Assembly: GCA_037179385.1 (NCBI GenBank)
Contig: CM074187.1
Coordinates: 13,145,450-13,209,449 of the forward strand
Direction of reading: 5' to 3'
Origin: Holothuria scabra
Taxonomy: Eukaryota > Echinodermata > Holothuroidea > Aspidochirotida > Holothuriidae
DNA: 64,000 nucleotides
This document shows, in pieces, positions 34,201 through 49,200 of the stretch (position 1 is its first letter; each line of letters opens with the position of its first letter). The notes below the pieces were generated by a model. The model made no database searches. It saw nothing but the letters and a program-made list of their open reading frames with translations, and was not told the origin of the DNA. Made by a program: the position numbers and the translations under genes.

Positions 34201-37200
34201 ATGTCTAGGCTAAAGCAAATGCTCCTAGAAGTCATGCAAATATTCCTACTCAAATCTACTTTCCTTGAGAAACTTCAGAATAAGAGAAGGGTCTGTGCAC
34301 TGAAATAAAAAATGCTGGTTGGACACAGAGAAGTACTTCTGACATAAACAGGACTACACAAAACAGTCAACTAGAATGTGGTCAAGAGTGACAGCACAAT
34401 CAAAGGATACACAATATAGTCTTTCTTCCATGTGGATTGGTTGGCTAGATGGAGTTTTACGGCCCAGTTTCCAGCTAAATGGTTTAAATCGAGCTGGTCA
34501 CAACCCCCCTTTTCTAGTAATGGCCCACTGGTTTGTTTTCCCTACTACATTGCTTCTGCTAAGCACCAAGCACAGTGGCAGTAAGTTCTGTTTTTAAAGT
34601 CTTTGGTATGACTTTGACCCAGTCAGGACCCGAATTCCCTACCTCTCAACCTTAAGTCTGATGCTCCACCCACTTGACCATGCAGTTGCTTCTTTCCTGC
34701 CAAACTGACCATGACTTGAATTTAGACCAGGCCAGACTAAAATTTGAAGTACTGCTAATGTACAAAAACCCAAGAGCCTTTGTTTAGTTACAGTTTCTGC
34801 ACGAGGGATCCTGGCTGTCAAAACAGAAGAGATGCACAAGGCAGTACATTTGGTGAAGTATAAGTTACACACTTTCAAATGAGGCACACAGGTTTCAAGT
34901 AAATTGACTGTTAATCATCAGTTTTTCATGAGGTTGGGTTTGACTCAAACCCTGTTTAACAGTACACTTTGTGTGTGAATAATGGCCATATCTGTCCAAT
35001 GTGATGGCAGTACAGTCTGTATGTGAACAGAGATTCAATAAATCTTCATCATGATATCATCTCCATATATGAAACTTAATTTTCTCATACTTTACAAGAA
35101 CTGAGATGCTACGACCTAAAATTCCATACTTCACATTGACATCTGATTCTATTTGCATGTTCTTACCTCCACAGAACAAAAGCAGTTGACCTGGTTGTCG
35201 AGTCTTGGAGCAAAGATGAATTCATCCAACGCCCCACCAATGGTCTAAAAGTACAAAGAAGAAAAATTTATTGGCACATAAAAAAAACAATTTATAAGGA
35301 ACTTTCAAAGATTGTTGTGGTTTTGTAGTCAGGAGACAAAAAGAGGGTGAAGGGAAGGTTAGGCCACTAAAAAGGTGTGTCTGAAAAAAATTGACCACTG
35401 TAAGAGCCATAACAAAACACCAGAAAGAGACAAGAGGCTTGGTCCCTGCATATGCTCAATTAAATCTGTCTTTCATTCCCATGTTGAGAAAAACAAATTT
35501 TGATATAAATGGTGCTGCAGTATTCCCTTGGGGACCAGGAAAATTTGACCAAGTGAATTGTAAGGCACAGAAGTCCTTTAAACATATCACTGAAATAAGA
35601 CTGTAGAGCATTCACAAATTTAAAGGGCTCACCACGCAACAGAATAAAAAAGATACCTGTTGTAGCAGGAACTCTATAGTTAGTTTTTTAGTTAGATGAG
35701 ATTTAACAATACATGAATATGAATGTGTTCAATATATAGTGTCAACTGGATGAAAAAAGTAACATTTTATACAATTTAAAATTCAGTCCAAGTTCAAGTT
35801 CAGTTTCAAATACAGTTTTAAATTCAGTGCAAGTCCTTCCCTTTAGTCACCCAATATGATTGGCAGGAAACGCTGTAAAAATATTCTCCAAATCCCGATA
35901 AAAGTGAGAAATTTTCTGATGAAATGTTTAAGTACATCAACTTTTTCTGAATCAAATCTCCCATATTGAATGTTACAAGCCCTTTTATCCACTAAAGTGA
36001 ATTTAAAGGCATTCATTTTTTGGAATTACTATTCATCTGCAAGGAATAAAGGAATTCAAAAATGATTGCAAATTTCCCAACTCACAGTTTCCTATCCATC
36101 TAAAAATAAGCTGCTTTGAAAACTGAGAGGTTGACAAACCATCAATGATCCTTATACTACAGAAATCACTTTGCAGCGAACTATTCTACAAACTTTAGAT
36201 CATGACTTACAAAAAGGAAAGTTTTGGTTTGTTTGATCTACATCTTGAAATTAGGAATAAAAGCTGTGAAAGAAAACTTCTTTGCATAGTTTGTGATCTC
36301 CAACTGTAAAATGTACATTCCTAAGTGTAACTGGAAATATGTGCTCAATTCAGATCACTTTGGGACTTCAGTCTGATCAACTTGAGTGTTCTTTTTCCTC
36401 TTTTATCCTATAAGTGATACTGTCACAGTCCTATGGTCTACTGTACAGGGCCATGGCCTACTTCACACACCTTACATAGATGCTTAACATTACCCTGTTT
36501 CTATTTCTTATTAAGCCTGTCACAGTCCCACATTATTCTGTACAATGGTGCATTAAACCAGCTGCATGTGCATCACAGGGTCCAAAATTTTTGAAGATTT
36601 ACTTCTATCTAAAGGGCATATGATATAACTAGAGTGTTCTTTTCATTTGAACAACCAGAAAATAGCGTGAACAGTACAATAAGCCAATTAGAAGATAATT
36701 TCTGCCAATGGTTAGTAACCTCTCTGTTTAGGTCAACTAACAGCAGAATCTGTCCACACAACATTGGGTTAAAGCATTCAGATTGAGTTCAACCTGATTG
36801 TTAATTGTGGAGGTGAGAATCAAACTTCTGACAAGACTGATTTTTTAAACAATTTAACTGTTCACATAATATTATGCTGCAATGTAAAAATCTGTCTACC
36901 ACAAGGGTGAAACTCAGACATTCTGGCTGAGAGCCAGCTACCATACAAACAGGCAGGCATGCCAACCCTCAAACACACTTAATAAAAAAGTTATAAAAAA
37001 TACCAACATTTACTTCAATTCATGAAAACCTTTGGATAAAAAGTTATTCAACTTACCCCTGGTTGGTGATCAGCTAGACAGAGGTCAAAGTCCATTATTT
37101 GGGCAGGCTGACATTTTAATTCATCACAGAGAAGTTTCACAAACAGAGGATGATGTTTTGTTTCCTGGTCAAAATGAGATAAGAATTTAGTAACTACTTT

Positions 37201-40200
37201 AGAGAAGCCAATCATACTAAACATTTCCCAAAATGGAATTGTCACTTTAGAGTACACAATATCATTAGTAATTTTCAAAATAAAAAATTTTAAAAACAAA
37301 TTTATGACTAAGGATTTCAATATTGGCAATCTGCTCAAAAGCTGCCAAGGTCATCATCAACAAACAACCAACTTTCCAATTTTCAATATTACATATTGTG
37401 TATTCCATTTTTTTCCTGCATGTACATGTATAGCAATACCCCAGTTCTGTAATTCGTTTTGGTGGGTATGCACATGCTCACATCTTCCAAATCATTGGGA
37501 AAAACAAACCATGTAACACCTACCACACCTATTCCAAACTTTGAGTTTACATGAACACTTTGTGAAATCATTCTTCCTTAATCCATCCATAACATAGAGA
37601 GGGATCTCAAGTGTGGTTTTGTTTAATGGATTATGCCTAAATTGTCCTCTTGGTGTAAAACTTTACATTCTAATCTGCCGTTAAGTAGGACTGAGACTCC
37701 CATTTCTGTTCAAGTTCGCTACACACTTAGACAGAATTGTTTGCAAGAACTGACAAAATAAGGGAACGCTGCTAAGCTTGGTTTGAAGATCCCATGACGT
37801 GTCCCACATTTCCATGCCACTACAAATTACCAAACTCACTTATTTGGTAGTATCCAATCCAGAACTGCATTTGAAAGACTGAACATTAAGATGAATATGT
37901 ACAGGTATATGGATAATATGGCAACTTGTGGCTTGTACATTAATTGTAGTATTTTTAACCTTGCAGCAATTTATGGTGAGATACACCAGTCACTAATTAA
38001 AAACTGTAGGCAAGCATTCTGGTCATGTACTTTTCTACTTGACTGTATTGCCTTCCAACAAAGTTGATTAGAAACTAGGACTTTATGTCTACTCACCAAC
38101 AAAATAATTTTTACTTTTGTCAATCTGGCATTCTAAAGAAATACATGGTTGGACTGGAGCAAAAAAGCATAAAAAAAACAGAAATTGTTTTACCAACTGT
38201 TCAGAAGGCTAAATGTCCATTTGACCCATGGAGTGGACCACAGGTTGCTCACCCAGATCTTCACAATACCTGTGATTCCTTCACCAATCCATTGCCACAC
38301 ACAAATGTCACTCCTAATTTTGGACCACCCCAACTACTTGCCACCAACAGGTTCTACTTAAACCTGACACTTCATTTTGCAACCTCAATGTTTCAGCGAT
38401 AGTACTCCTTCCCAAACATATCCTTCCTTCAATGGAACAAATAATGTGGAACTGCAGGTAACTATTATTTTAACTTACAGCTCCAGACAGGTTTTCTCCT
38501 GTATCGTATGTTCTCTGTAATTCTTCCTCTATGGTAGTTGCTAGTATGGGTACACTGGAAGGGACAAAAACAGACAAGCACAACTGAAAAACATTTTTTT
38601 CAGAGCAAATTTTCTCCTCAGATAACTCAAAGATGAATTTAATTTCTTTCATGTGAGCATCCTGTACTCCAGTGTAACCATTGCACAACTGCTTGCAACT
38701 ACTGTACTTCACCCTTTGCGACATGACTGAATAATCTCATTGCAAAAATTTGCATTGCATCAAGTCACATATTATGGGAAGGGGCTTTATACCTGCAGAT
38801 AGCTGCCCTGTTTGCAGTTATTCCATAAAATTCTGCTAGTCATATGTAACTTTTCGTATTCAGGCAGTAGACTTCAACTTACTTAAAACTTCACTTTCCT
38901 AATAATTTGGTTCTCCAAAACCAGTGATAACCAGTGATAACAGCCAGATGCAAGGAGAGGTCAATCCACCATCACTGACAAAAAGCAGTACCCCCGTAAA
39001 AAGCATCCGGACACCTTTGTACAGTACGTTCCATTAGATTTCAAGTTCACAAGTGTCGTGTTTAGAGGACAAAAACACCTGTTACAGACTTGAGCAATTT
39101 CTCAGTTATACAATTACAGTAATAATGGCAGGTACTGAGTAACTTGTCTCACTTGGAATTTGTATTAAACCTTTTCCTTTCCTAAATTCACCCATTATTT
39201 GTTTTGAAATTATGATACTGAATAATGTGAGCATGGATTTTGCCTGAAAATTAAAGAAGGAGAGGAAACTATTACTGCTAAACCCCCAAGTCTTACCTAA
39301 GGCTGCCCTTGGCCAAAGTTGCAGGTGGGCTCAGAGGGGAAAAGCTTACTTCAAAGCTTACTATAAAATGCAACCTGAAGGGTTCTTAAGGCCATTTATT
39401 CATGTAAGTTCAAACACTGCTGCAAAAGAGCCTTTTCAAATAAGAAACCAAGATGCTTGCATTTTTTTTATTTTTACGGAAAGGAAAGTGAAAGATTTCA
39501 CCCTCTTTCTTCCTAAAGGGGGAGGCAAATCCCCACCTTTTTCTTCCCTTGACACAAACAATGGTAAGAAGCAGGTTAATCCTTCACATCTTGACCTTTT
39601 TCCATGGTAGTTCAAGACATTAGACTAGGTTAATTACATTAGACTAGGTTTATTTGATGATTAAGTTAAGCCTTTCATGGTTGACATACCATCAAACTGT
39701 TCCTTAAGAATATTTTTAAAATTCCTACAGTATTCACAAACACAGGGTTCCTGCATAATTCTTTTTTTTTTTTTTTTTTTACAAACCAGCCCCTTCCCAA
39801 GACGGGAAAATTAATAAAAATGTAAATGCTTTAGAAGTCTTACATTTCTGTCTCTGTGTTTGGAGCAAACTTGGTGTTATGCTCCCTAAATAGATGTATG
39901 GCAATATTTGGAACTCTCAGAATCGGCTTCTTCACATGTACCAAGTGATGGGTAACCTGGCCTTCATCATCCTGCCATAAAGAGAATATTTATAGTTGCA
40001 AAATGCCTCAGGGTGACAACATTATACCAGCTCTACAAAATGTGGAAGGTAAGTTTTCATATCACATTGGCCACAACTAGAATGAACATGAATGCAAAAA
40101 TGCATGGAGGTTTCGATGATAAATAAAAGTTCCGTTTCAAAGAGTGCCATCATACACCATTATCTTCTCATTCAAATGTTATACTAGCATGTTCAAAAAT

Positions 40201-43200
40201 AATTTTGTCATTCAAGATGACCTTTTGACCTCCATAAAAGCAATACATGGCTAGAATGACAAACAACAGACAGACAAATGGACAAACAGCTATCTTGAGA
40301 AATCACATTTAAAAAGGTTTCCAGGCTTTGACCCCTGAAGACACCAGACGACCTTTCATCTCTGCCAAAAACTATGGGGACCATCTTCTGACCACAATGC
40401 ATCCACAAACCCAAATATGAAATAGGGCTGTTAATCGGTTAACCGGTTAACCGACCAACTCGTCGGTTACTCGTGCATGATTCCTCTTCATAGATTAACC
40501 GTTTTTGTATTGCCAATAACTCAGTCGCCGCGGCGTGGCTTTTGTTAGTAAACTGTTACGCAAACATCGCGCAACAAACAGTGTCAGTTTCTCACAAATT
40601 ATCGCTCAAAGAATAACTGTAAAAAGAGTTTTAAAATCGGCCGTTCGATTGAACGGATTAATTCCGCGGCAGCTTCCCGAATTAAGTACATTATGATGAG
40701 TGACAAGTGGCACACCCATTGTTACTTTCGTTGGCAGAACTTCATGTGTTTGTCTCCTAATCCCTTCAATAGCAACACCCAAGCACAACTTTAGAAATTA
40801 GCGGCATGTTTGAGAGATTACCAAGCGAAAAGAAAGCCATAAGACAAGCAGGGAGCTGTAACAAAAGTGACCAAGCCCTGTATTTCTATGGCAATAAAAC
40901 CTCCGCGAGACCATGATTAGGGCACAAAAGTTTATTTGAATAAGTCACCCCACTGTAGCAATTTGAAATATTTTATCATGCTTTACCTCCGTAAATTTCA
41001 TTATTTTTCATTGTTAGTAGCAGTATTTGGAAAAAATTCAACCCGTAAAAATACGATCGTAAGCACCAGATAATTCCCGCCGTTTTATTGTTTGCCCAAT
41101 ATCATATAAAATGGAACATTCCTTGTTGACTTTTATGAATAAGCATGTGCAGTTCATTGAACCAACTGGGTTGTAGTTGCGATAATGTACTGTACTGTAG
41201 AAGTCAACCCTATGATGCATGTAAAAATAACGACCTCATTTTTAGCGGTCTTGGACAGCAAAAAATGGACTCAATTAAAGTTATCTTATGGTTCCTTCTT
41301 GATATTAATATCCCCGTATTTTTGCCACTTCTTGTCCAGACCTTACTGTCTTGTTTCAAAATAATGAGCAAATGAAATACACTTAAGTCCGACCCCCAAA
41401 AAATCCAAGTACGCAGAGATTTGTACTGCCATTTCTTAGTGAATTTAGCACGGGGCTTGGCCGGCTGCACATGCCAGCTATGTAAGCCTCCGAAGTGCGA
41501 TCGTCATAACGCAAACTCAATGGGGAAATTCGTTCGGAAGTCTGGTATTTTCACACACTAAATCCCATAGGCGATGGCGAGAGTTGTGATTGGCTGGCTC
41601 AGAATCAACGTATTTGAACCAATCACAATGCAGAGGCAATTCAAATTTTGCAATAGATGGTGTGCATATGATGTCATCGAGCAAAACATGGTCCCTTGTT
41701 TAGTGGTAAAAATGGATACGCCCGCAAGTCTACTGCATGCAAGGGACCACGTGCGTAATTGTTTTTGTTCGTAACGACGTCATATGATAACATTCCATAA
41801 GTCCTACTGTAAATAACTTTATGGTAGGAATGCTGGGAATTCCTTAATTTATGCAGGATAAAAGGGCTTGGTTGTGCTCTTTGCGGCTGGTGGGCCGTTT
41901 ACAGTGCAATTGTACAGATCGCTACTATGACAAACACGTGAGCGCTGTACATGTATTGAACACTGCATCCCAAGCAAGCTGCATCAAAACAGCGGTGTGG
42001 GAGTGTTTCATGAAATAAATGACAATATAATATAGGGTTATCGGGGAATACAACTGTTGGTGGAATTTTAAAAAGTGCACATGGTCTTAAGAAAGTTTCA
42101 GTAAATGCGGGATGGGTTTTTACTGTGACAAGATGATATAAACTCAGCGCAAAGTACCAACATTTTTGCCACATACTTACATGGGCGAACATGACTTACC
42201 GCGCCATTTTTAGACTTGTACTTTCCTGTACAAAAGTGATGGCGCTCTTTGGAAATGTTGACTTTCTGTTGTTGTGTAAACATTACGTCATTTTCGGTTA
42301 AACGGTTAACCGCCGGTTAATAAAATCGGTTAAACGGATAGTGAATTAACCGAAAATGCACAGCCCTAATATGAAATCTATCAAAGTTTCCTATCTTGAG
42401 ATATTGCATAAGCAGGATTTTCAGACTTGGACCAGCAGTGACCCAAGATGACCTTTGACCTCCATCAAAAACATTACGTACCATTTCCTGACCATAACCC
42501 ATCCACAAAACAATTATGAAATCTATCAAAGCTACTTAACCTGAGATATCACATAAACAAGGTTTTCAGACGTTGACCCCTGGTGACCCCAGATGACCTT
42601 TGACCTCCGCCAAGAGCAATAGAGATCATTTACTGACTATGACGCATCCACACACCACATATGAAATCTATCCAAGTTTCCTACCTTGAGATATCACATT
42701 AACAAGGTTTTCATTCTTTGACCCCTGACTACCCCAGATGACCTTTGACCTCCACCAAAAACAATCGGGTCCACCTCCTGACCATAACACATCCACATAC
42801 TAAATATGAAATCTATTCAAGCTTTCTACCTTGAGATATCATGTTAACGAGATTTTCAGAGGTTGACCCCTGGTGATCCCAGATGACCCTTGACCTACCC
42901 CAAAAACTATAGGACCCATCTACTGACTATAACTGATCCACATACCAAATATGGAATCTATCCAAGCTTCCTATCTTGAGATATCGTGTTAACAAGATTT
43001 TCAGACTTTGACCCCAGGTGACCCCAGATGACCTTTGACCCCTGCCAAAAACAAAAGGGACCATCTACTGACTATAAAGCATCCACATACCAAATATGAA
43101 ATCAAAGTTTCCTACCTTGAGATATCCTGTTAAAAAGGCTTCCATACTTTGACCCCTTGTGACCCCAGATGACCTTCAACCTCCACCAAAAAGGATAGGA

Positions 43201-46200
43201 ACCATCTCTTAGCCATTACGCATCCACATACTATATATAAAATTATCCAAGTTTCCTACCTTGAGATATCCTGTTAACAAGGCTTCCATACTTTGACCCT
43301 TTGTGACCCCAGATGACCTTTGACCTCCACCAAAAAGGATAGGAACCATCTCCTGGCCATAACGCATCCACATACTATATATGAAAATTATCCAAGTTTC
43401 CTACCTTGAGATACTGTGTTAACAAGGTTTTCATACTTTGACCCCTGGTGACCCCAGATGACCTTTGAACTACCCCAAAAACAATAGGGATTATCTACTG
43501 ACTTTAACGCATCCACATACCCAAATATGAAATCTATCCAAGCTTCCTATCTTGAGATATTATGTTAACAAGGTTTTAAGACTTTGACCCCTGGTGACCA
43601 CAGGTGACCTTTGACCTCCACCAAAAACAATAGGGTTCTTCCTCTCAATATGGCGCATCTATGTACCAAGTTTGAAAACTGTCACACATTCTTATCTTGA
43701 GATATTGTGTTAACAAGCAACGTGTCACAAACACACACACGTACACACACACACGCACACACATACATACACACACATGCCATCATGATTGCATTGGTTT
43801 CTCTTATCATGGAAACCAAAAATCATGCCTACCAAGAGCAACAAGCGATACAGCAGGTAAAATTTACAGACTGGAAAAACTTTATGAGACTTTTTCTCCT
43901 ACTAAAATGTACATAAATGGTGCCTAGATTATACAAGTACATATATGTTACTGTACAAATAGAAAAACAATCTTATTCATTCAGCTCCTGTTGTCATTTC
44001 TTGCTGAGATATAAAAAAAAAACAATCTTATTCTTTCAACTCCTACTGTCATTTCTTGCTGAGATATTAAATGTTACAATTTATTCACTTAAATCAAATT
44101 ATGCCATTGTACAATAATTTGTGATGTTCCACTTGTACACCACACACTGAATGCTTTTGTTTTTCCTACAAAAAATGTTCATGTGATCTTCAGTGCTTCC
44201 TGTTTTCTTCATATTGAGTAGGGCTGTGCATTTTCGGTTAATTCACTATCTGTTTAACCGATTTTATTAACCAGCGGTTAACTGTTTAACCGAAAATGAC
44301 GTAATGTTCACGCAACAACAAAAAGTCAACATTTCCAAAGAGCGCCATCACTTTTGTACAGGAAAGTACAAGTCTAAAAATGGCGCCGTATGTCATGTTC
44401 GCCGATCTAAGTATGTGACAAAAAAGTTGGTATTTTGCGCTGAGTTTATATCATCTTTTCACACTAAAAACCCATCCTGCATTTAATGAAGCTTTCTTCA
44501 GACCATGTGCATTTTTTAACATTACACCAACTGTTGTATTTTCCCACCTAGTCCTATGTAATATCACCAGTTACTTCATGAAACACTCCAACACCGCTGC
44601 TTTGATGCAGCTTGCTTGCGATGCAGTGTTCAATACATGTACAGCGCTCACATGTTTGTCGTAGTAGCGACCTGTACAACTGCACTGTAAACGGCCCACC
44701 AGCCGCAAACAGCACAACCAAGCCCTTTTATCCTGCATAAATTAAGGAATTCCCAGCATTCCTACCGTAAAGTTATTTACAGTAGGACTTATGGAATGTT
44801 ATCGTATGACGTCATTACGAACGAAAACAATGATACACATGGTCCCATGCATGCAGTAGACCTGTGTGTGTAACCGTTTTTACCACTAAACAAGGGACCA
44901 TGTTTTGCTCGGTGACATCATATGCACACGATCTATTGCAAATTTTGAATTGCCTCTGCATTGTGATTGGTTCAAATACGTTGGTTCTCAGCCAGCCAAT
45001 CACAACTCGCGCCATGGCCTATGTGATTTAGTGTGTGAAAATACCAGACCTCGGAATGAATTTCCCCACTGAGTTTGCGTTATGTAGATCGCACTTCCGA
45101 GGCTTACACAGCTGGCCTGTGCAGCCGGCCAAGCCCCGTGCTAAATTCACCAAGAAACGGCATCACAAATCTCTGCGTACTTGGATTTTTCGGTAATCTG
45201 ACTTAAGTGTATTTCATTTGCTGATTATTTTTAAACAAGACGGTAAGGTTTGGACAAGAAGTGGCAAAAATACGGGGATATTTATACCAGAAAGAAACCA
45301 TAAGATAATGTTAATCGAGTCCCATTTTTTGCTGTCCAGGACCGCTAAAAATTACATCGCTATTTTTGCGTTCATCGTAGGGTTGACTTCTACAGTACAG
45401 TACATTATCGCAACTACAACCCAGTCGGTTCAACGAACTGCGTATGCTTATTCATAAAAGTCAACATGGAATGTTCAATTTTATATGATATTGGGCAAAC
45501 AATAAAATGGCGGGAATTATCTGGCGCTTCCGATCTTATTTTTACGGGTTAAATTTTTTCCAAATACTGCTACTAACAATGAAAAATGATGAAATTTACG
45601 GAGGTGTAGCATGATAAAATATTTCGATTAGCTACAGTGGGGTGACTTATTCAAATATACTTTTGTGCCCTAATCATGGTCTCGCGGAGGTTTTATTGCC
45701 ATAGAAGTACAGGGCTTGGTAACTTTTGTTACAGCTCCCTGCATGTCTTGTGGCTTTCTTTTCACTTGGTAATCTCTCAAACATGCCGCTAATTCCTAAA
45801 GTTGTGCTTGGGTGTTGCTATTGAAGGGATTAGGAGACGAGCACACGAAGTTCTGCCAACGAAAGTAACAATGGGTGTGCCACTTGTCACTCATCATTAT
45901 GTACTTAATTCGGGGAGCTACCGCAGAATTAATCCATTCAATTGAACAGCCGATTTTAAAACTCTTTTTACAGTTCTTGTTCGAGCGATAATTTGTGAGA
46001 AACTGACACTGTTTGTTGCGGGATGTTTGTGTCACAATTTACTAACAAAGCCACGCCGGGGTGAATGAGTTATTGGCAATACAAAAATGGTTGATCTAGG
46101 AAGAGGAATGACGCACGAGTAACCGACGAGTCGGTCAGTTAACCGATTAACCGTCACAGCCCTAATATTGAGCATGTTTTTGATAGAGCCCATACAAAGT

Positions 46201-49200
46201 CAAGCCCCATCATAACAGTAACAAGCTGATCACATCTACCTAAAAGGTGAAGTAGACTTCAGGGAAAAAAAAACAAAATTCAAAGACTGTAATTTTAGTA
46301 GTGCAACAATGACATAACAAATTATTGTACAATACGTAAATTTACAGTGAATGGATTAGCTTTATCATTTAATATCTAATAACACAAACATCATGTAAAG
46401 ATGGGAGTTAAAACACTTGATTTTTTTATCACTTTGTAATAGATGAAATTTTAGCCTGTAGGGAAACTTTAAAGAATAGCTTTCATCATCCCAGACAGAT
46501 TTTCCAATTCTCCCAACTGTGAAATTCATAGAAATTTCCTGCTCAAAACTGTGTAAAACAGGTTTCTTGTGCAGTCACAAACTCAGTTCATCACTCAAGG
46601 ATCCATGCTGGTGAGCACATTACTCATGGGTAATCCAAAGACTCTCAGTGCCTTTTGTGGAATGTTAAATACTGAGCATCTTTTGAATATTCAAATTTGA
46701 TGTCAATAAAAGATTGTTCACTAATTTACTGAGAATTATCAAATCTTTACACTAAATATATATTTTGGTGAGGATAAAATGGCTAGTGAGAAACAAGTAA
46801 GAAACTAAGATGACATTACAAACAAATCAAATGAAAATATCACTAACAGAGATGACATATAAATAGTGAGTAAGGATGAAACATTTTAAGAAGAGAGAAA
46901 ACCATACCCTTAGCAAAACTCTCCCAGCAATGGTAAGATCTCGATCAAACCAGGTATGCCAAATCCCTCCACCATAACATTCCACACCAACTTGAAGATA
47001 CCCACATTTTGTTTTCTTTGAGATGGGTTTCACCTGATGGCCCAATGAGATAAAACCATTTATTCATAACTGATATGAATTATTTACACATAAAAGCTCT
47101 TTCGACAATGTTGAACAATGATCATGACAAAAACATACATTCCATTTCAGAGTTGAAGTGTAAAATGTTGCCAGATGAGTTTTCTCAAACTGAGTGATTC
47201 AAACAACTTCTTCCCTTAAGACTTCCATCAAAAGATAAAACCTGAGTCCTGCTGAAGTGAAGAATCAGGTACAGTAATAAGCTGCCTCACATGAGATGGA
47301 CAGGCAAGAAAGACAAAGAGACAAAGACCTTACAGAACTCCTTCTCTCAAAAGATGTCACCAGACAACCCAGAAAGATATTAAAGCAGGTAAGTGAAGAT
47401 TACAAGTGTAACACGGTAATGAGGTGCCATGTTCAGTAGATTCTTCCTCCACATTGACACATTTCCTTTTCACTTATTTGTTTTATGCTGCGTTTTCTTC
47501 TTTTGCCAATAAACTTACACTATATTTAAGCATTGTAAAATATATAAAACAAAAACAAAAAACTCTGACTTATAGAGGGAGAGGAAAGAGGGAGGGAGAG
47601 GAAGGATAACTCCCTTGCCTAGAGTATCTTTCTATTTTAGAACATGTCATGACATAATTACACTAAAATAATTCATGAAATAAGAAAAGACACACACACA
47701 AAAATTTAAAACAAAGTTAATGTATGTAGTGTAATGCACATAAAAGTGCATCAAATGAATCAAATGATATTAATTTCCTTCTAATGACATTCTTGAAATT
47801 TTTACAACTTGAAGTTGAAACCAAAATTACATATATGTCAATAAGTTTTGGAAAAAAATCATACCTTTAGGCAGGGACTGTCTGTGTGTGCACCAACAAT
47901 GCTAAATCCATTGCCAGGTACATATGCCCCTCCAACAGCAAAAGCAACTATAGTGGACTGGTTGCGAGTGACAAAATACTAAAGAAATAAAATGACAATA
48001 TCGAATGAAGATCAGATATCATCTTATTGTGACCTAAATTATGGATGACTGACTTTGTATGGACAGCTGTCATAAAGTGGACAAAATTACTTTTTCAAAG
48101 CAGAATCAAATTGTTGTTTCTCCATCTCTTATAGCTAAATTCTTCTCTTCTCATAGCTCAATGCCAACATTGTTACCTTGGCTAACTTGATGACACTATA
48201 TAACACAGTCGTGTTGGTGTGTCGTTAAACCACATCTAACTAATTAACTAACTATAGCTCAATGATGTAATTAAGTAATTTTTTAAGAGCTACTCCATTT
48301 ATTAGTTACTCACTGAAGAGGTTATCCCACTGATTTACTGTGTATAAATTATGTATGGATCCATGAATGATCCTACCTGTAGTACTTATAATACTTCAAT
48401 GTAGCTCATCTTACCATAAAACCTTTGTTTTACATAAATAATCAATGTAATGAGATTAAAAACAATAACGGCGTACAAGTCTTATGGAATGGAACTTACA
48501 GTATACAATTTCTCCATCCCATGTGTAAGAATAATTGTAATGCCTTGAGAGAAGTACAAATTCAACACCAACAAGTGAGTTTAGTAATTAATTGCCACAC
48601 AGAATTGTGGTGCACAGTGTGGGATATACAGACTGACCTCAGCACATAGTGTAAGTGTACAGCATCCCCTTGTTTTCCTCAGTGCATGTATACAACACTA
48701 TCTAAGTGTTTAGCTTACCCAAATAAAATAAGAGGGGTCAGCCTTTCTTTACAGCAGATTAAAATTGAAATTTTTGCATAAAAAAGGCAGTTGAGACAAG
48801 ATCTACTGCAACAAGGCATATCAGAGATCCTTACTTATGTTATGGGTGGATGAAGAAAAAATGATTTTCCGAAACTTCAAGAAAATTCAAATTTTGAGAT
48901 ACATGTTGCAAGTGCTGGGCTGGTTTGTTTATCCCTACGATTTGGAGGATGTGCACACAAGTCCATAACCACCAAAATAAATTACCCAACTCTGTTATTT
49001 AGAAGGCCTCTTTAAGTAGGGCTGTCAGTTTCCATTTAATTGCCTAAACATTTAAACAGTCAAAATAAACGTTCATTTACCATTTAAACAATGTCCAAAT
49101 GTAACCACCCTTGATTTCCCTTAGAATCTACCGTAAACACGATGATATGTACAAGTACTGGCTTTGGGACAATATTTTTGGCATGCCACCCTCTATCTGT

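Larger units (their letters stand above)
26125..34330 (-). repeat. Dispersed repeat family B copy split by a large insertion
   Basis: The left half is 26125-26193 (CTAACAACACAACAACACAA, TGTTATGTAGTGTCACC). The right half resumes at 34138 (GTACAATGACGGGGTAAAAT, then a TTGAGAAACTTCAGAATAAG block). Joined end to end they follow the intact copy at 19785-20030. Confidence 0.7.

Noticed and set aside
40600..40790. Possible protein fragments in the 1946-bp elements (similar frames in both copies)
   Set aside because: The frames are short, similar only because the elements are copies, and show no hAT transposase motif.
43697..43927. Thr/His-rich frames on the + strand
   Set aside because: They read through a (CA)n microsatellite in two frames.
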